From: Rhyacophila brunnea
Taxonomy: Eukaryota > Arthropoda > Insecta > Trichoptera > Rhyacophilidae
Length of the DNA: 64,000 nt
NCBI GenBank assembly: GCA_022495005.1
Contig: JAGYXB010000374.1
Span: 186,001-250,000, forward strand
Reading direction: 5' to 3'
The position numbers were made by a program, and so were the translations under genes. Shown here piece by piece: positions 31,459-44,649 of this stretch (the stretch's first letter is position 1; each line of letters starts with the position of its first letter). The notes beneath the pieces were generated by a model that worked only from the letters and a program-made list of their open reading frames with translations, made no database searches and was not told the DNA's origin.

Positions 31459-32747
31459 CATCGATATTTCAATAATTACGTTGGTAGTTGGAATATTTTA
31501 TACTTTTAAATTTAAAAAGAAAATCAATATCATTAATTGCCTCGGGCTTCCACGTCCCTAAACTCGCCACTGTTAGATATATTCACTTGTCACTTTGACT
31601 CTTTTCCACGGTTTTGTTGTATTATTGGGGATATTTTCAGTGTCCACTGTGGTAATAAATTAATAATGTTGTGTCGACGCTCCGTCGTGAGGGTCATCAG
31701 AAATTATTAGTGAGAGATGATATTTTTTTAATATAAATGTTTAATAGTGACGTAATGACGGGGTACGGGCGTCAGGTTGGTTGCTGGATCGTAAACCGCA
31801 CCGCGCACGTCGGGAGCCCACCCGGTACGTCTGCCCGCAGACACGCGTCATTACCGCCGACGAATTTATTTGTTTATTGCTCTGCACTAAGTATTTATGA
31901 TTCGACTATCAAATTTTTGAGATTGGATTCGACATCAAAGAGTCTGTGATGTTTGTGTACGGTTTCCGTTTATTTTCAAAACGTTCCTGTCAAACGTGTG
32001 TTGTGGTTATTAATTTTATTAGTGGCCCTAACTTCTGCTCGTTTCAGTGAAGCCGAACATGTTTATTGTGGCTTTGAAAATGCAATATTTTGCACTTTAA
32101 TTGATTCATGCCACACGTGACGAATAGAGTTGACAATTATTGGATTATTATAGGAAAGCGCAGTCGTTCATATACTTACACGTAAGAATGGTTCTACTGC
32201 CAATATTTATTATGCCGCAGTGGCGATTTTATTTGACGCAGATGACGCAATCGATTCGTCACTATAATTAAAAAGGGGCCTTGAAACAATTCAAACAAGT
32301 CATACAATTGTTTTTATTTTTACTTTTGGTACATTGTAATGGTAGCATTTATCGACACCTCCTACGTAAAAGGTCGGAACTGCGTGTTTGGTTATTTTGA
32401 CTTGATTTCCTTTATTAAATAATTTCAAAGATAATAAAACGATGATATTTAAAAAAAAATCAACAAATATTATATAGGAACTAAAAAAAAAGTAAAAAAA
32501 AAGTTTTAGTTTTAAATATTTCAAAAATAATTTGATTTTCATAATCTCCTGAAAAACAAATGTATTTTCGATTACAGTTTTAAAATTTAAATATTGAAAG
32601 ATGGCATGTGTTTGTATTAAAATCAGTAAACTACGATCAGCTCTGCAATACAAGCCGGCTCTTGTGAGTACGTAGTATGGTACAGATATTCGTGGAAGTG
32701 GAACTACAAAAGAGGACCTTATTGGAAAATTTAATTTTTACTCTGTT
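31459..32747. other. No gene recognised; one hAT end
   Basis: On the minus strand, 31540-31572 reads AACAGTGGCGAGTTTAGG, then GACGTGG, which is a hAT-type terminus related to 43299. Bases 31740-31870 are GC-richer without a recognisable product. An ATTAAA polyadenylation-type signal on the minus strand near 32730 lies just beyond the exon at 32748-32987. Confidence 0.45.
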
Positions 32748-32987
32748 TTAATAGTAATAATTTGTAATGTGTTTTAAAGCGTCTACAATAATGGTATTTG
32801 GTAGCGTGCTGTTTACAAAGGAGTGCCTAATAGATGACGTGCTTTCTTCTTTCATGAAAATGACCCATCCTTGTCTCTTCAAGGAATCGGAAGCTTCTGT
32901 GCGTATAATATTTAGTGTAAACAGACGGAATTTCTTTTTCAGGCATTCGGTTATCTCTTGACTTGCGATTCTGATTTCGACGTCCGG
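32748..32987 (-). CDS. Probable 3'-terminal coding exon, product unknown
   Basis: On the minus strand, TTATTTATTTTTGCAG (good pyrimidine tract plus CAG) is followed by 79 codons and a TAA stop. The peptide starts PDVEIRIASQEITECLKKKF, continues RLFTLNIIRTEASDSLKRQG and ends DALKHITNYYY. Composition and lack of low-complexity sequence look like a real protein. An ATTAAA-type polyadenylation signal lies about 15 bases after the stop. The rest of the gene would lie at higher coordinates on the minus strand, but no other exon was recognised. I do not recognise the family. The opposite strand also has a 64-codon frame here, which I regard as a shadow. Confidence 0.45.
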   Translation of the reverse strand, partial: PDVEIRIASQEITECLKKKFRLFTLNIIRTEASDSLKRQGWVIFMKEESTSSIRHSFVNSTLPNTIIVDALKHITNYYY

Positions 32988-34513
32988 CTGCAAAAATAAA
33001 TAATTTGTCGTACCTACTATGTTTAGTTCGCTTACTAATTGTTGTGTTTTTTATTACGTAAAGTATATGAATAAACTATAGCGGCTCTGCCATATACACT
33101 TCACTTAATAATAACCCGAATCCTTAAAAGAAGACAAACATTTTGGCAACGAGATTCAGCCACTTCGCCCTCTCCCACCCATAGGCGTGCCGGGGATGAA
33201 AGGCATCACTACCTATAATATAAATCAGTGATGACTCAGCAACAGCTCTTGGAAAATATTTCAAAGTTTTCGTGAGGAAATTTACATCAGTAGGTACCCA
33301 ATATTAAAATATTTAGTTTTCTACGGCTATTACAATATCATTTCTACAAGAGAATCATTTTTTTCAAAATTTATTGGTCCAATATTTGGTATGCAGGGTA
33401 ACACGTTGCGTACGCAGAAGGCACAGTTTACAAATTATTGAATATCCAATCTTTCATCGTATGCAAGAGTCAGAATTAACGAAGCAATAGAAATTCAGTC
33501 AGCGTGCGGCCATTATGGCAGGGTTAGGTGTTGAACGCGCTCGCCAAATTGTAGATTACACGTTCGACCGGTATGATAATCCAACATAAATTGCCAGAGT
33601 TCATCAGGCGTCCCTCCCACCAGGACCGCCTCCTGCTGTCAGTAACAAAGCCGAAAATTTGTTATTGCAAGGGATTTTCCTAGTTCGGCCCGCGGGTACA
33701 AGCTTAATGCACAACAATATTAATTTTTACATTTAATTTTACCTCTAGTCCCATTCGTATATAAGTTACCACACTACGTCTTAACAACTGTTTTAATGAA
33801 ACAAAATGAAAGGTGGCGAAAATTGGTGCAATGGACCTGTCGTCTTAATTTATTCATGAACTTCATATAAGTTTGTAGGGAAATATTTTATGACAATTTA
33901 TAAAAAATGCTTTTAACTCAAACCACGTTTTTCATTATTAGCCAACTACTGAAGTCACATTTTGTCTTCTAAGCTTAACTGTAAACCCTAGGTGGAGTAG
34001 TAGCAAGCCTCGCGTGTGTAATGGGCTACCAAAAAGTTACGTATTATTTATTTGTTAGTATATGTTTGACACAGATAACAGACCCAGTGGGATGTGCGAA
34101 TGGCTAAAAACCATCTCTCGTAAATAAATATATAAATTATATCATTTGCTACGTTCAGGAGCGAAAATGGTTATTATTATTTTTTATTTTTAAGATATAT
34201 CATTAGCACCAGAAAGCCTCTCCATAGCTTTCTAATTTCCGGAAAACTTAATTAATTCATCAATCTAGCGGGAGTTTACTGTACCTACATATATTTAAGA
34301 TTGCGCAATATTGTCGATAGATATGTCAATATAAATATGATAATCAAATAATATTATGACATCTCATTAATCATTTGGTCGATATGTGAAGGGTAGGTAT
34401 ATGCAATATATTTTCCCAACCGAATGTGTGTTTAAACATGTTATTTTGGGAACATCGACCAATTTGTAAATATAAATGTACAATATGACTGCAGTAAGTT
34501 CAATGCAATATTG
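32988..34513. other. No gene recognised; possible intron of a minus-strand gene
   Basis: Mostly AT-rich. Bases 33400-33700 are more balanced in composition, and one plus-strand reading, interrupted by stops, contains PPGPPPAVSNKAENLLLQG, which may be old transposon coding sequence. I cannot assign it. Confidence 0.35.
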
Positions 34514-34831
34514 CAAGGCTTCCCAAACTTTTCCGACGATGGAACACTTTGCAAATCCTGAAAATTAAACGGAACATCTTGTTTATTTTGTAAGGTAGAT
34601 AAATAATACGCAATCAATAATATTTTTAATTATCAGAAAAAGCAATAACTATGTATTTAAGTAGTAATTAATTTTAAAAACATAACACATACAAATATAT
34701 CTGAATAAAGTTCATAACAAACTGAAAGATTTTTTAATTTGTCGCAACCTTTGTAGCATATAAAAACCATTCCAGGTTTTTGCGGAACACCTACCTATTC
34801 ACGTTCCGCGGAACATAGTTTGGGAAACGTA
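34514..34831. mobile_element. hAT-like MITE, about 318 bp
   Basis: The left end CAAGGCTTCCCAAACTTTTCC and the right end GGAACATAGTTTGGGAAACGT are inverted matches around TTCCCAAACT, a common hAT terminal motif. Subterminal GGAACA/TGGAACAC sequences occur at both sides. No clean TSD could be defined. Confidence 0.6.
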
Positions 34832-36755
34832 CGGAAAATGTGAAAGCGTACCATCAACACGAGAAAATCAATTTAGAATAGTAACTTATAGTAATTTAAC
34901 GAGTTGTCGCGCGACTTGTTTTCGGTGTGGCCGCACTTTAATGTTCACTAGATATCTAGACTTGCTTGTATATTTGCTGGTTCAAATTGTAACGTACGTG
35001 TATTACATTGCGCATTTCATTAATCTAAGGCGCTCAGATGTCCGTCGTCCAATTGGCGGCGTTAAACACCCCTCATCACTTTAGGGTATGATGGAATTTA
35101 TCCAGAAATTATTATCCATTCGACGTCTGAAATATTCAGTCCATTGTAACTTAAGCACCTTGGATAAAAAAATACAATTGGAGATTCTAATCGGATGCAT
35201 TTGGAATCAAGTAACACCAGTGACGACGCAAGTAGATTGCAATGTTGTGCATTTGAGCCCTAATACATTGTGTTCTCGTGTCTACTTTATTTTGAAATAC
35301 TTCAGTGTGCAGTCAATATGATTTTGTTCAATGCCACAAAGCGCTACTTTTAACAGGTTTTGCAGCTCTCTTTAATGGAATTTAAATCTTTTGAATACAA
35401 ACGTTTGCATTAGTTATATAATATTGTAATAGCTTAGTTGATTTACTTACCCTTTATACCCGTATTGTTTAAACTTTAAAGGGTGTAGTTTAGTCTTATT
35501 TTTTTTATTTCTACGTTATCTCCTTAAAATTCTGAGCACCGACATCACAATTTACCACAAAGGTCGCCATAATGTTTCACAAATTGCACCAAATAATAAT
35601 ATTATTTATAAATATAGGGTCCCAGGCCGGTAATTTAAGACAACACCTCAGAGTGGCAAACTAACATTAATTTGGGTTGTCGGTAGTTTTTTACTGCATT
35701 TAAACCCTTTGTGTTGACCGCTTGGGTGGCTAGAGCGTCAGAAGGGTTTGATGATTCAAACAATTTGTCATATATTAGTCAAATATTTTTTCGTATTAAT
35801 TTATATTCGAATGTTATTTATAATTAAGCACATTTAAAAATCGCATATCAAGTTTTTTTGAGCAATTATTTTAGCATTTTATCTACGTGTGACACGGTGG
35901 TCACAATATTAGAGTAATTATTTATGTTTCTTAACTTTGTTGACGGGCAAACAAAAAAAACTGAAGAACTTATCAAAATAAAATTTAACATTCAATGTAA
36001 TTAATCAATAAAATTAAAGGTATAATCCACGCATTTATCGAATAATAATTTCAAAAGTACTATAGCCACGGAAATCAGACGTACCAAAATATGGCATAAT
36101 TACATTGACAATAACACCTTTTTAGGGTACATAATATTATATGTTATAATATTATGATCATACAATGTTAATTTATACGACGTGACAAAATATGAGATAA
36201 TATTGGCATTATAGGCACATATTCCCTACAAAGTCTTGAGATTATTCAAAGTAAGCTTATATAGATACCCAATATTCTTATTTTTTTTACATTTACGGGT
36301 CATGTCTTAACGTTTTTAGTATGATTTAATTATTCGAAATTTAAGAAATAAATAATGTATTTTATACATTGGTGCATTGGCAGTAGATATTTAATCCATT
36401 CATTCAAGAAATATTTATTTTGGAATTGACTGATTAAGTATATCTAATATTATTGTTTTAAAATTTGTGCGGATTTTGAAAGATGTAAGTAACACAATGT
36501 TAATAACAGCTAATTTTATCATTAGTTGGATTAACAATATTTTTTTACATTCTTATTTCATATATTTAGAGTTTTTTCAGCGTTTTTCAGAGGTCGCATG
36601 TTTGAGGCTCATTTTCAAAAATATCACGTTGTTAAAAAAATATCAATGGATTTTAATATACACGTGAACGTAAAGAAAGGGGAAATAATTATGAGAAAAT
36701 AGTTGAATATTGTGTTAATCTCTGTTAAATTGGTTAATCATACTGCATGATAATA
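34832..36755. other. No gene recognised in 1.9 kb
   Basis: AT-rich DNA. Short frames (35088-35321, 36467-36667) have no recognisable domains. A modestly GC-rich patch at 35610-35750 is unassigned. Confidence 0.4.
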
Positions 36756-37330
36756 TCGTCACCGTTCAGGCAAAAGTCACCAACCCTAAAAACATAGTTT
36801 TGAGATATCGCAATTTGAAAGTTTGAAAATGCAGGAAAAATCAGATTTTAATGTTTTTAAGGTTTTATCTACATTAAATTATTTTCTCATGTCTTTTTAA
36901 TAATTTCTTTAAGGTACTTTTACTTTTTGATGCTAATTAAAACATCTGGAAGGTTTTAAAGGAGGCAAGGTAGCTCAAATTATGGTTTGGTGACTTTTGC
37001 TTGTTAATAATCTGAACAATGTTAGCCAAAAGAAGCATCAGTAAAACTCACCATCCATAGTATAGTGACTTTTGCTTGTATATTTATAACGAAGGATTTT
37101 TTTTTATAGAGTCAATAATGTCTATTCACCTATAATGACTTTTGCTTGTTAAGATTTTATCGAAAGTCATTTAGTGAAAAACAAATAATTCGGATTTAAG
37201 CAAAATTTTACTAACTAATGTACCGAGGTGAGTTTTGCATCTTAAAGAACATAATTTTACGCTTCGGGTGACATACTCAACTCAAAACTGCCATTTTCAG
37301 GGTTGGTGACTTTTGCCTGAACGGTGACGA
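36756..37330. mobile_element. MITE with perfect 32-bp TIRs and repeated internal motif
   Basis: Bases 36756-36787 and 37299-37330 are exact inverted copies, starting TCGTCACCGTTCAGG. The TIR motif TGACTTTTGC(C/T)TG is repeated three more times inside, in one orientation, at 36991, 37066 and 37136, each preceded by TAG, TGG or TAA. The 511-base interior has no coding frame. Subterminal repeats of this kind usually bind transposase. The superfamily is unclear, with no convincing TSD. Confidence 0.8.
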
Positions 37331-39059
37331 ATTATGCTTAAAGAAGAAAAATAACAAATCGAATCTACCCCGCTGAATCAGTAAATTTTACTAAAATACT
37401 TAATCTTCGTTTGGCTCTCCTGAAATGTAGTGATTTTAAACGTATCTCCTTTTTCCGCAATCTGTAGTTACATTTCCATCAAATTGTAAAAACTACATAT
37501 ATTTATAAGAATTTGATATTTTATACAAACCGCCCTAACGCCGAATCGAATTATTAAGGGCGAATTGTCTGAAAAGTTTTCACACTACGACAGTTACAAG
37601 AGAAGGTTAGGTTAGGTTCAAATGTGTCGTGTCATTTGTGAGAAAATTGAACCGTTTTGCAGGCTATATGTGCGGCGAATACTGCCTGAAACGTTTGAAA
37701 TGCCTCACATATTGCCGCTTCGCCATGCCTGGTGCTTATTGCTTAGTATCTGCGCATAGGCCTTCCGTGAATTATTATCGCTCAGCATGCGAGGAATATC
37801 GCCAGGGTTAATTGGGCCGGATTTTCGCAATTGACGTTATTAGCAGGTTCTGGGATTTAGGCTGTTAATTAAATAATTGGAGTCCTCAACTGGCATACGC
37901 TTCTCATTATGTATGTTGATGTTACCTACTATGCTAAAATAGAGTACCTAAGGGGTATTTTGACGAACATAAGATATTTATGGGGTTAGATTATTTAGAA
38001 TGTCATCATCAGCATCCAAAACTGCCTGACGTATCAACTACCATTTTTTGTGTAGGAAGGTACTTACCTACCAGTGGTATGCACTCCATAGATGCTGTAA
38101 ATGATGAGCATGCCATTCATAAGTTTATGTATTTATTGTGAAATTTGATAGTAAGAAAGAAAAAAATATTTAAAGTGTAAAACTTACGCTAAAACAAAAA
38201 ATAATATAAATCAAGAAATAAGAAAAGAAAGTAAGTTCTTATGTAGGTAATATGAAAGTAAAATAATAAAAAACAATTATTAATTTAATCTATTTAACAC
38301 GACCACAAGCAACAAAAAAAAAACCTTTACTGTGCCACCAAGTAGGGTAATCGCACCATACCCAGCATTATGAAACTACGAAGTATTACGGTGAAGCCAT
38401 AGATGTGGTGAAGCCTTGATGAAGTCATAGGTATTGTATTATTTTAAGTAAGTATAGAAAAAATACTATAAGCATCGGAGTAGAATCGTATCGGAGCATA
38501 AAGCAAGCACAACGTTACGCCATTTCCATCCATCCAGCGCCACATCTGTACCATGCAATGTGTAGTTCTGTATCAAAAATATATTTATATGATTGAAACT
38601 CAAAATTATCGTGAATATTGAAACTGTCAGTTGAGAGTGTGAGAGATGTTTTATATTATTCCATTTCATGTATACAATGGTGTGGGAAAATTACTACAGT
38701 GAGGAGGATCATCCTACCCATACCTGTCCGAATCTATCCATATCGACTATTATAATATGAGAGATGAAATAATGGCTAAACATACACGTACGGATCCAGT
38801 TTGGATGCAAGATTTTCATGCAAATTTATAGAACTACTTAAATATTTCCACATAAAATAACATTAAATGAAATATTTTAATTATGTATGTCGCCGTATGT
38901 AGTGATTTAAGGTTTAAGAATCTGCTTAGTTGGCATAAGACAAGTTAGACTGAACTGTTCCGGGTATCAGACAATAAAGAACAGATTATTTAAATCGTGA
39001 CCCACTTTCGATAGTGGAAAGCACGAGAAGAAGAATACTGTCGTTCCACTTATCAATTA
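37331..39059. other. No gene recognised; minor features
   Basis: Bases 37605-37619 are GGTTAGGTTAGGTTC, too short to be telomeric. A plus-strand frame of 60 codons at 37629-37811 and a minus-strand frame at 38466-38669 have no recognisable domains. The stretch at 37620-37850 is less AT-rich than its flanks. Confidence 0.4.
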
Positions 39060-39395
39060 AGGCAATTGATGTCTTCGAAATGTGGTGTTGGCGTTGAATG
39101 TTTCATAATTTTGGACAGAACACAGAACGAACCAGTCAAATATCCAGAAAGTACAAATAAAGGAGCGGCACTTGACAATATGTTTCAGACGCATTCAGAC
39201 TGGATAATCTGGAGCGACTTGTGGTTTTGGATAGCATTCAGGGAAGACGAAGCAAAGCGTCGGTGCGCTGGAGCGACGAAGTGAAGGAGTTGAATGGGGA
39301 CAGTCTTCACTCTGCCCTGAGAGAAGCAAAAGGGTGGACAGTCTTGGTCGCTCAAAAGAGGTAGTCACGATCCTCGACCATAAGGAAACGACTAA
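39060..39395 (+). pseudogene. LINE (RTE-like) reverse transcriptase 3' remnant, family B
   Basis: The reading starts IDVFEMWCW like the copy at 19925, has stops and shifts in the middle, and later reads DEVKELNGDSLHSALREAK, the end of the RTE-type protein (W.D....L.G.SL..A...A). It keeps the end that the 19925 copy has lost, so the two copies together cover the terminal 120 residues. Not functional. Confidence 0.7.
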
Positions 39396-39514
39396 GAAAA
39401 GAACAAAATATTTTAAAACTGATTTTCTTTGTTTTTACATCATATTGTAAATGCCTTATGTAATCATGAAATTTTGTATTTTTACCATCAAAGAGTGCGG
39501 CACTTCGTACCCGT

Positions 39515-39730
39515 GTGGCACAGCTTCAAGGGTTCCGTCGCCGTGGCCGGCCCTCCCTCACCCTGCGGCGGTGCTACAAGAGCGACCTACGTGCTGCATG
39601 TCTGACATGGCGGGAGGCGCAAGAGTTGGCAATGGACCGAGAGAAGTGGCGCCAACTTGTGTCTGCCCTATGCTGGGAGGTGACAGGGTGGAAGAAGAAG
39701 AAGAAGAAAATAAATTATTTTGAATCATAA
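39515..39730 (+). pseudogene. LINE C-terminal remnant with GAA-repeat tail, family C
   Basis: An uninterrupted frame reads FRRRGRPSLTLRRCYKSDLR, AACLTWREAQELAMDREKW and RQLVSALCWEVTG, then runs into a (GAA)n microsatellite at 39692-39709 that the frame reads as lysines. The GRP...SDLR..CLTW..A..LA.DR.KWR pattern is the terminal segment of RTE-type LINE proteins. The relative at 13800-13975 has lost its frame. The upstream part is missing, so it is a 5'-truncated copy. Confidence 0.7.
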
Positions 39731-42268
39731 TTTTTTACAAAGATCTGATGATCACCAACCTCAACTGAAAGTAGGTACTCTAAGAATATTACTATCTCCA
39801 CCTTCAGAGACTATATAGGTATGATTTTATTGTTTTTTATTGTTAAGTGTATATCCTACTAATAATTGCATACCGGCTTTGGAGATGATTACAGGGTAAC
39901 GGTAGCGACACGCGCAGGCGCGCCCAATCGCCCCGAAACAATTATTAATATTTTTTCACATTCCGGCTTTTTACAATCCGGTAGTTTGGGCCTTTGCGGC
40001 TTCACGAATGATCCGTTGTCAATCTTGTGATGTTATTATGAATTACTCATTACCGTGAAATTTGAATTTTCACGTCACGAAGTAGGGTTTTTTTGGTGTA
40101 ATAAGAAATAAAGCATCATCTATATTTATCACAATCAGTGAAAGTTATGGTATAGCTGAGCATCGCGATGACTGTTTGAAAGATATTATCGTAAACATAT
40201 TATAACTGTATGTGCCTTATCAGACCGGGCAGTATAATGAAAACTATCGTATTCAGAAATGTACTTGGGAAAATAGTTTGTCATGGGATATTAAGGCCGT
40301 GTACACACAGAGAAAGGGTCATAAAATATTTATATTGTTAATGAGCGAGGCGATTTTTATAATGTTAGCAACATATCGTGTGAAGGGACATTGCTTAAAA
40401 TCGACAGCTAATATCAAAATAAACTCCTCCTCTACTTAAAATAATATGATATGATATTCTTGTGTGATTAAATCATTTACAAAACTAAAGTGTTCAGTAT
40501 AAACCCAGTAAGCGCCGCAGGCAAAAATGCTCTTATTCATTGGCTGTCATATATTTATACAGAATAATTATGTTAGTAATTTGTCACAGACAATATTTTT
40601 AAGAGAAAGGGCATATGCCTATTTTTACGACCTTCAAAAAATGACGTAAATACTCGCTCCCGCATTGCATTCAGAAAAGAGCGAAAATGGAGAATAATTT
40701 CGACTATTTACAGTTAGTGAATGAGTAGGTGCTTAATCCAAGGTGTAACATAATAACCCGTTTATACTTGCATGGATTTACTGCTGACAGTACGTATTAT
40801 CGTGGCCATAACAAAAAATGCACGTGTAAAGCTTTTGCACGGAAGCTTTTGAATTGTCACGCGACAATTATTGGACTGTGCGATATCTGTGCCTGCACAG
40901 TAGAACGATAGTGGAGATCCTGCCGGTAAAAAAAACAAACTACATCGCGCAGATACTCATTTTGCGGTCAACCGATTTTCACGACCTGTCAAATAGTACC
41001 ATACAATGATAATATCACATCTCGCTTACTCTTGAAGTATGAGATTGGCGATACAGTTAGCACTTTTACGTGTAAACAGTTATTATCGCGATAATTTCAT
41101 ATTGACACTATTGGTGCAAGTAAATCCATGCATGCGTAGGTACAGGCGCTATAAGATTAACTTTAACTATTACGTTAACGATTAACTCAACAGGAAGTGT
41201 TTCTATTTTATAAATACTATAACATACTATAACTGGCGACCAACGTGGGCCCAAAGTTTTTCTATGATATATTAAAAAAACATTCTATAATATGAGTAAT
41301 AATATGATAACAGCATTTCTCTTTACTAGTTATGTTACTCCTGTATTGTTTTTAATGGATTTATTCCTCCTACCAATGGAATAGCGTTTTTGATTCGACA
41401 ATAAATCTCATGAGACCAGACGACGTTGTATTGTTTCGTGTTCAACGTGGAGAAGCCCAGAGGAGGAGTTGACGTTAAACGTGGCTGGAAAGAGGCAGGC
41501 GTCACGTCCGCAGTAATTGAAACGGAATGACAACCGCCATGCCTCTTCACCTCTGGATCTGTCCTTCCTCCAGCCACCGCTGGCCCTCCTGCGATTCGCC
41601 ACCCGGAAGCGAGAACGGAGCCACTGATGATAGGCTTTATTGATATTCAGTAGAAAGTGTAGCTTTGCTATGAGATAATACTATTCAATACCGCTACTTT
41701 ATTTTTTGAGGCTGTATGGATATTTTCCGTGATACGACTGACTTTATTTTACCTACATACGCTAATATACTTCAGTCTAAAAGTTAGAAGATATATTTAT
41801 GTGGCTTTATATTTTTTACTATTTACACGAGGTATAAATGAGAAATCTTGACAGTACTGACCTGCGTATACCTGATAACTATTATCTTAGATACCGGGAG
41901 TATCACTTGTTTGTTCTTCCAAGGTGCAGAGCTAACCTGCTATTTGTAATACCAATTGGGGGGCTATAACTGTGGTCAACCAAATCGCTTCGGATAATGA
42001 TATATTACATAATTACACATACCTATGTGGGGATTAGTATATAGGTGGACGTTGTTTTATAAATTATTAAAATTGGGTTACTTAGATTATTTGACGTCAT
42101 GAAACCAAAAACTATATACAATTTTTTGTAAGAATTAAATATATAGGTACTTGAGCTTCCGTATATAAATAATCGTCAATATGATTGTAGGTGTATAATT
42201 TTTATATCAATGGGAATTGGGTGTATTAAAACGTTTATCCTGTGCAATATGTTTAGTGGGTCTTAAAT
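39731..42268. other. No gene recognised in 2.5 kb
   Basis: Bases 39890-40020 and 41410-41620 are GC-rich relative to the flanks, the latter with overlapping minus-strand frames of no recognisable family. A diverged inverted pair, GCATGGATTTACTGC near 40770 and its complement near 41120, with matching ATTATCG and TGTAAAG segments, may mark a decayed MITE of about 0.4 kb. Confidence 0.35.
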
Positions 42269-42375
42269 ATTTGAATTCTAATGGATTTTACTTTTGTACT
42301 ATTCCATTTGAGTACAAAACTTAAATTCGTTATAATTTAAATTCAAATTCCATTCAGTACCTTTTGTTGATAGTA
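42269..42375. repeat. T-segment inverted pair (small foldback)
   Basis: GAATTCTAATGGATTTTACT and TTTTGTACTATTCCATTTGA are followed by an inverted copy (GTACAAAACTTAAATTCG, then AATTTAAATTCAAATTCC) and TTGATAGTATTAAT. It has the same sequence as the arms seen in the 10.4-kb and 53.9-kb elements. Confidence 0.6.
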
Positions 42376-43298
42376 TTAATATTATAAATATTTGAATATT
42401 TTGTAGTGATCAGAGCTCAAATGCCATATGTATGTATAATATGTGAATTTATAATTGGATTCGTAAAATACAGTTTAATTATCGATATAAATAATTTTAT
42501 GAAAAGGCCGGAATCAGCTTCTGAAAGTCTGAAAACCAGAGTTAAATACAATTTAGTGATAACACATATTTGTTAGCTGACAAATTTCTAATAAGGCAAG
42601 CGGATACATCGTAGTCTTGGAATTGGTTTGTTGAAGTCGAAATGAGTACCCACTGCACTTAATTACTTGTTTGTTTGTAAAATAATAATTGCACATGCTT
42701 TCCATCCGCGGCTAAATAAGAGTAAAACATGATTATCGGTATAAAAAATATTTTAAATCAATTTATTATTACATAGTTTTTATACAATGTTTATTTGTTT
42801 ATTAAGGGAAAAGTTATCTTGCAACGGTTATGAAAATTGACAAAATTCAAAATTATCGTCAAAATAATGCCTCAATTACAGCGTAACCTTTTTTATTCAT
42901 ATTTAATAGTTTCTTGGATATCAAAACTATAGGCAGTTATATTTTGGAGGTGTAATTAAAAAGCGTAACTGTGTCTAAATTTCGTATTGTTATTTGTTTC
43001 ATACCGTAAATATAACAAACATTAATTTCACAATTTGAATTGCACGTTAAAAAACGAAACCGTTATGTCTTTTCAGTTTTAATTACCCTGTGTTTGTTTA
43101 CGACAATTATACCAGCCATTTTTAAATGCCATATTCTGGTTAGCGTAAAATCAATTAACCTGTCTCCCATGAAATGTAATATAGGTGTGTATCTACATTG
43201 TGTGTATAAAATTATACCGGTGAAATAGATAGGCTATTAATGGCGAATGAATGCCTTTAGGTTGATTACCCAACCCGTTAAATATAATATTTTGAAGA
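42376..43298. other. AT-rich DNA, nothing recognised
   Basis: No gene or element end was recognised. Confidence 0.45.
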
Positions 43299-44107
43299 CA
43301 GTGGCGGTTTTAGTGACGTGGGGCCTGATGCACGGCCAGGTTTGGAGGTAGGTATATTTCTAACAATTTTGCCAACGGTATACTCTACCATTGAGTAGTA
43401 ATGTAATATAGCAGTGGCGAATGGTGACTTTTGGAAAGAGGTAGGCTGAGGAGATCTGATAAAAAAACACACTTGTCAGGTATACTTACGAAAAATAAGA
43501 AGATAATACGATATTACTACTGATGAATAGGTACACACTAATGACAACGACACACTAATTTAATTAAACTGCAAAAACTCACTGACGACATTAAATTAAG
43601 CGATCAGTTTAAATTAAGTACGTATTTTTTCAAAAAAAATACACATCAAAAATCATAAGATAAAAGTTCTTTTTATTTTTCCAAACAGTCTATATTTATT
43701 AATATTCGATTAAACACCATAAAAATATTTTTTTTTAATTATCTAATTATTTAGTTTTAGGCTCTGCGATCGGAGCTTACCTTAGTTCATACAATTTGAT
43801 TGACTGGGCGGGGCTACGTGACGTAAAGTCCATATGACAAAAATTGAGAATTATTTGAAACATAATCCGTCCCTTATTTACGTCAAGACATATGGTGCGC
43901 TGTGGTATATTTTTTAAAACCTTTGCAGATTATTTGGTTCTGTGTAATACATTCCTACACATACAGCATCACTCGTTGGAAAAATAAATTATTTTATAGG
44001 ATATATTATAATCAAGTGATTATATAAATAAGTCAATATGCAATTATTTTTTTTTTCTTAATAAGGTAAGCTTCAAATAATCGCCTAGTATGGAGTCTTC
44101 GCCACTG
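43299..44107. mobile_element. hAT-type MITE(s), nested or partial
   Basis: CAGTGGCGGTTTTAG at 43299 and CAGTGGCGAATGGTGAC at 43412 are two left-type hAT ends. GAGTCTTCGCCACTG at 44093-44107 is a matching right end. The simplest reading is a 696-bp element (43412-44107) inserted next to, or within, the end of another. No exact TSD was found (TAATATAG versus ATATATAA). The interior includes a small family X-like piece near 43655-43680. No coding frame. Confidence 0.55.
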
Positions 44108-44649
44108 ATATATAAGTACATAAATCCATGTATAGCATGACTATGTTGATACGTCTAGAAAAATCAATTCTCAAGGCAGCTATTTGTACGTTAGGCTTTC
44201 TGTGGTAAATCAGGGATATTTTAAAATTATAATTTCTTGAGAATTCACAAACATTTTACTAAAATTTAAAAACATCCAAAAACATATAATCTGATTTACA
44301 ACAGACAGCCAAGCGTACAAAATTAATAGCTGACCTGAGAATTTATAATATCAACATATTCACACCATACACAGAAATATACATAATATTTATATAAATG
44401 TATACCTAATCAACAACCCCCTTATTTGTTTCTTGAAAAATCTACTGATATTGTTTGAGATAAAAAAATACTTGGTCTGCCGGACTGCATCACGTGAGAT
44501 TACAAAATATCATACCTACCAAAATAATTGTTAAATATAAATGGCATGTCTGGGTAGGATAATGGGCTTATACTAGAAAACTGTCTGTCCTGGAACTCTA
44601 CAATGTCTTCCAAGTAGAATGTATATACCCATTTAAACTTGGTAGACTC
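44108..44649. other. AT-rich DNA, nothing recognised
   Basis: No supported feature. Confidence 0.45.

Noticed and set aside
37605..37619. GGTTAGGTTAGGTTC, resembling the insect telomere repeat TTAGG
   Set aside because: Only about three units, with no array; too short to suggest telomeric DNA or fusion.
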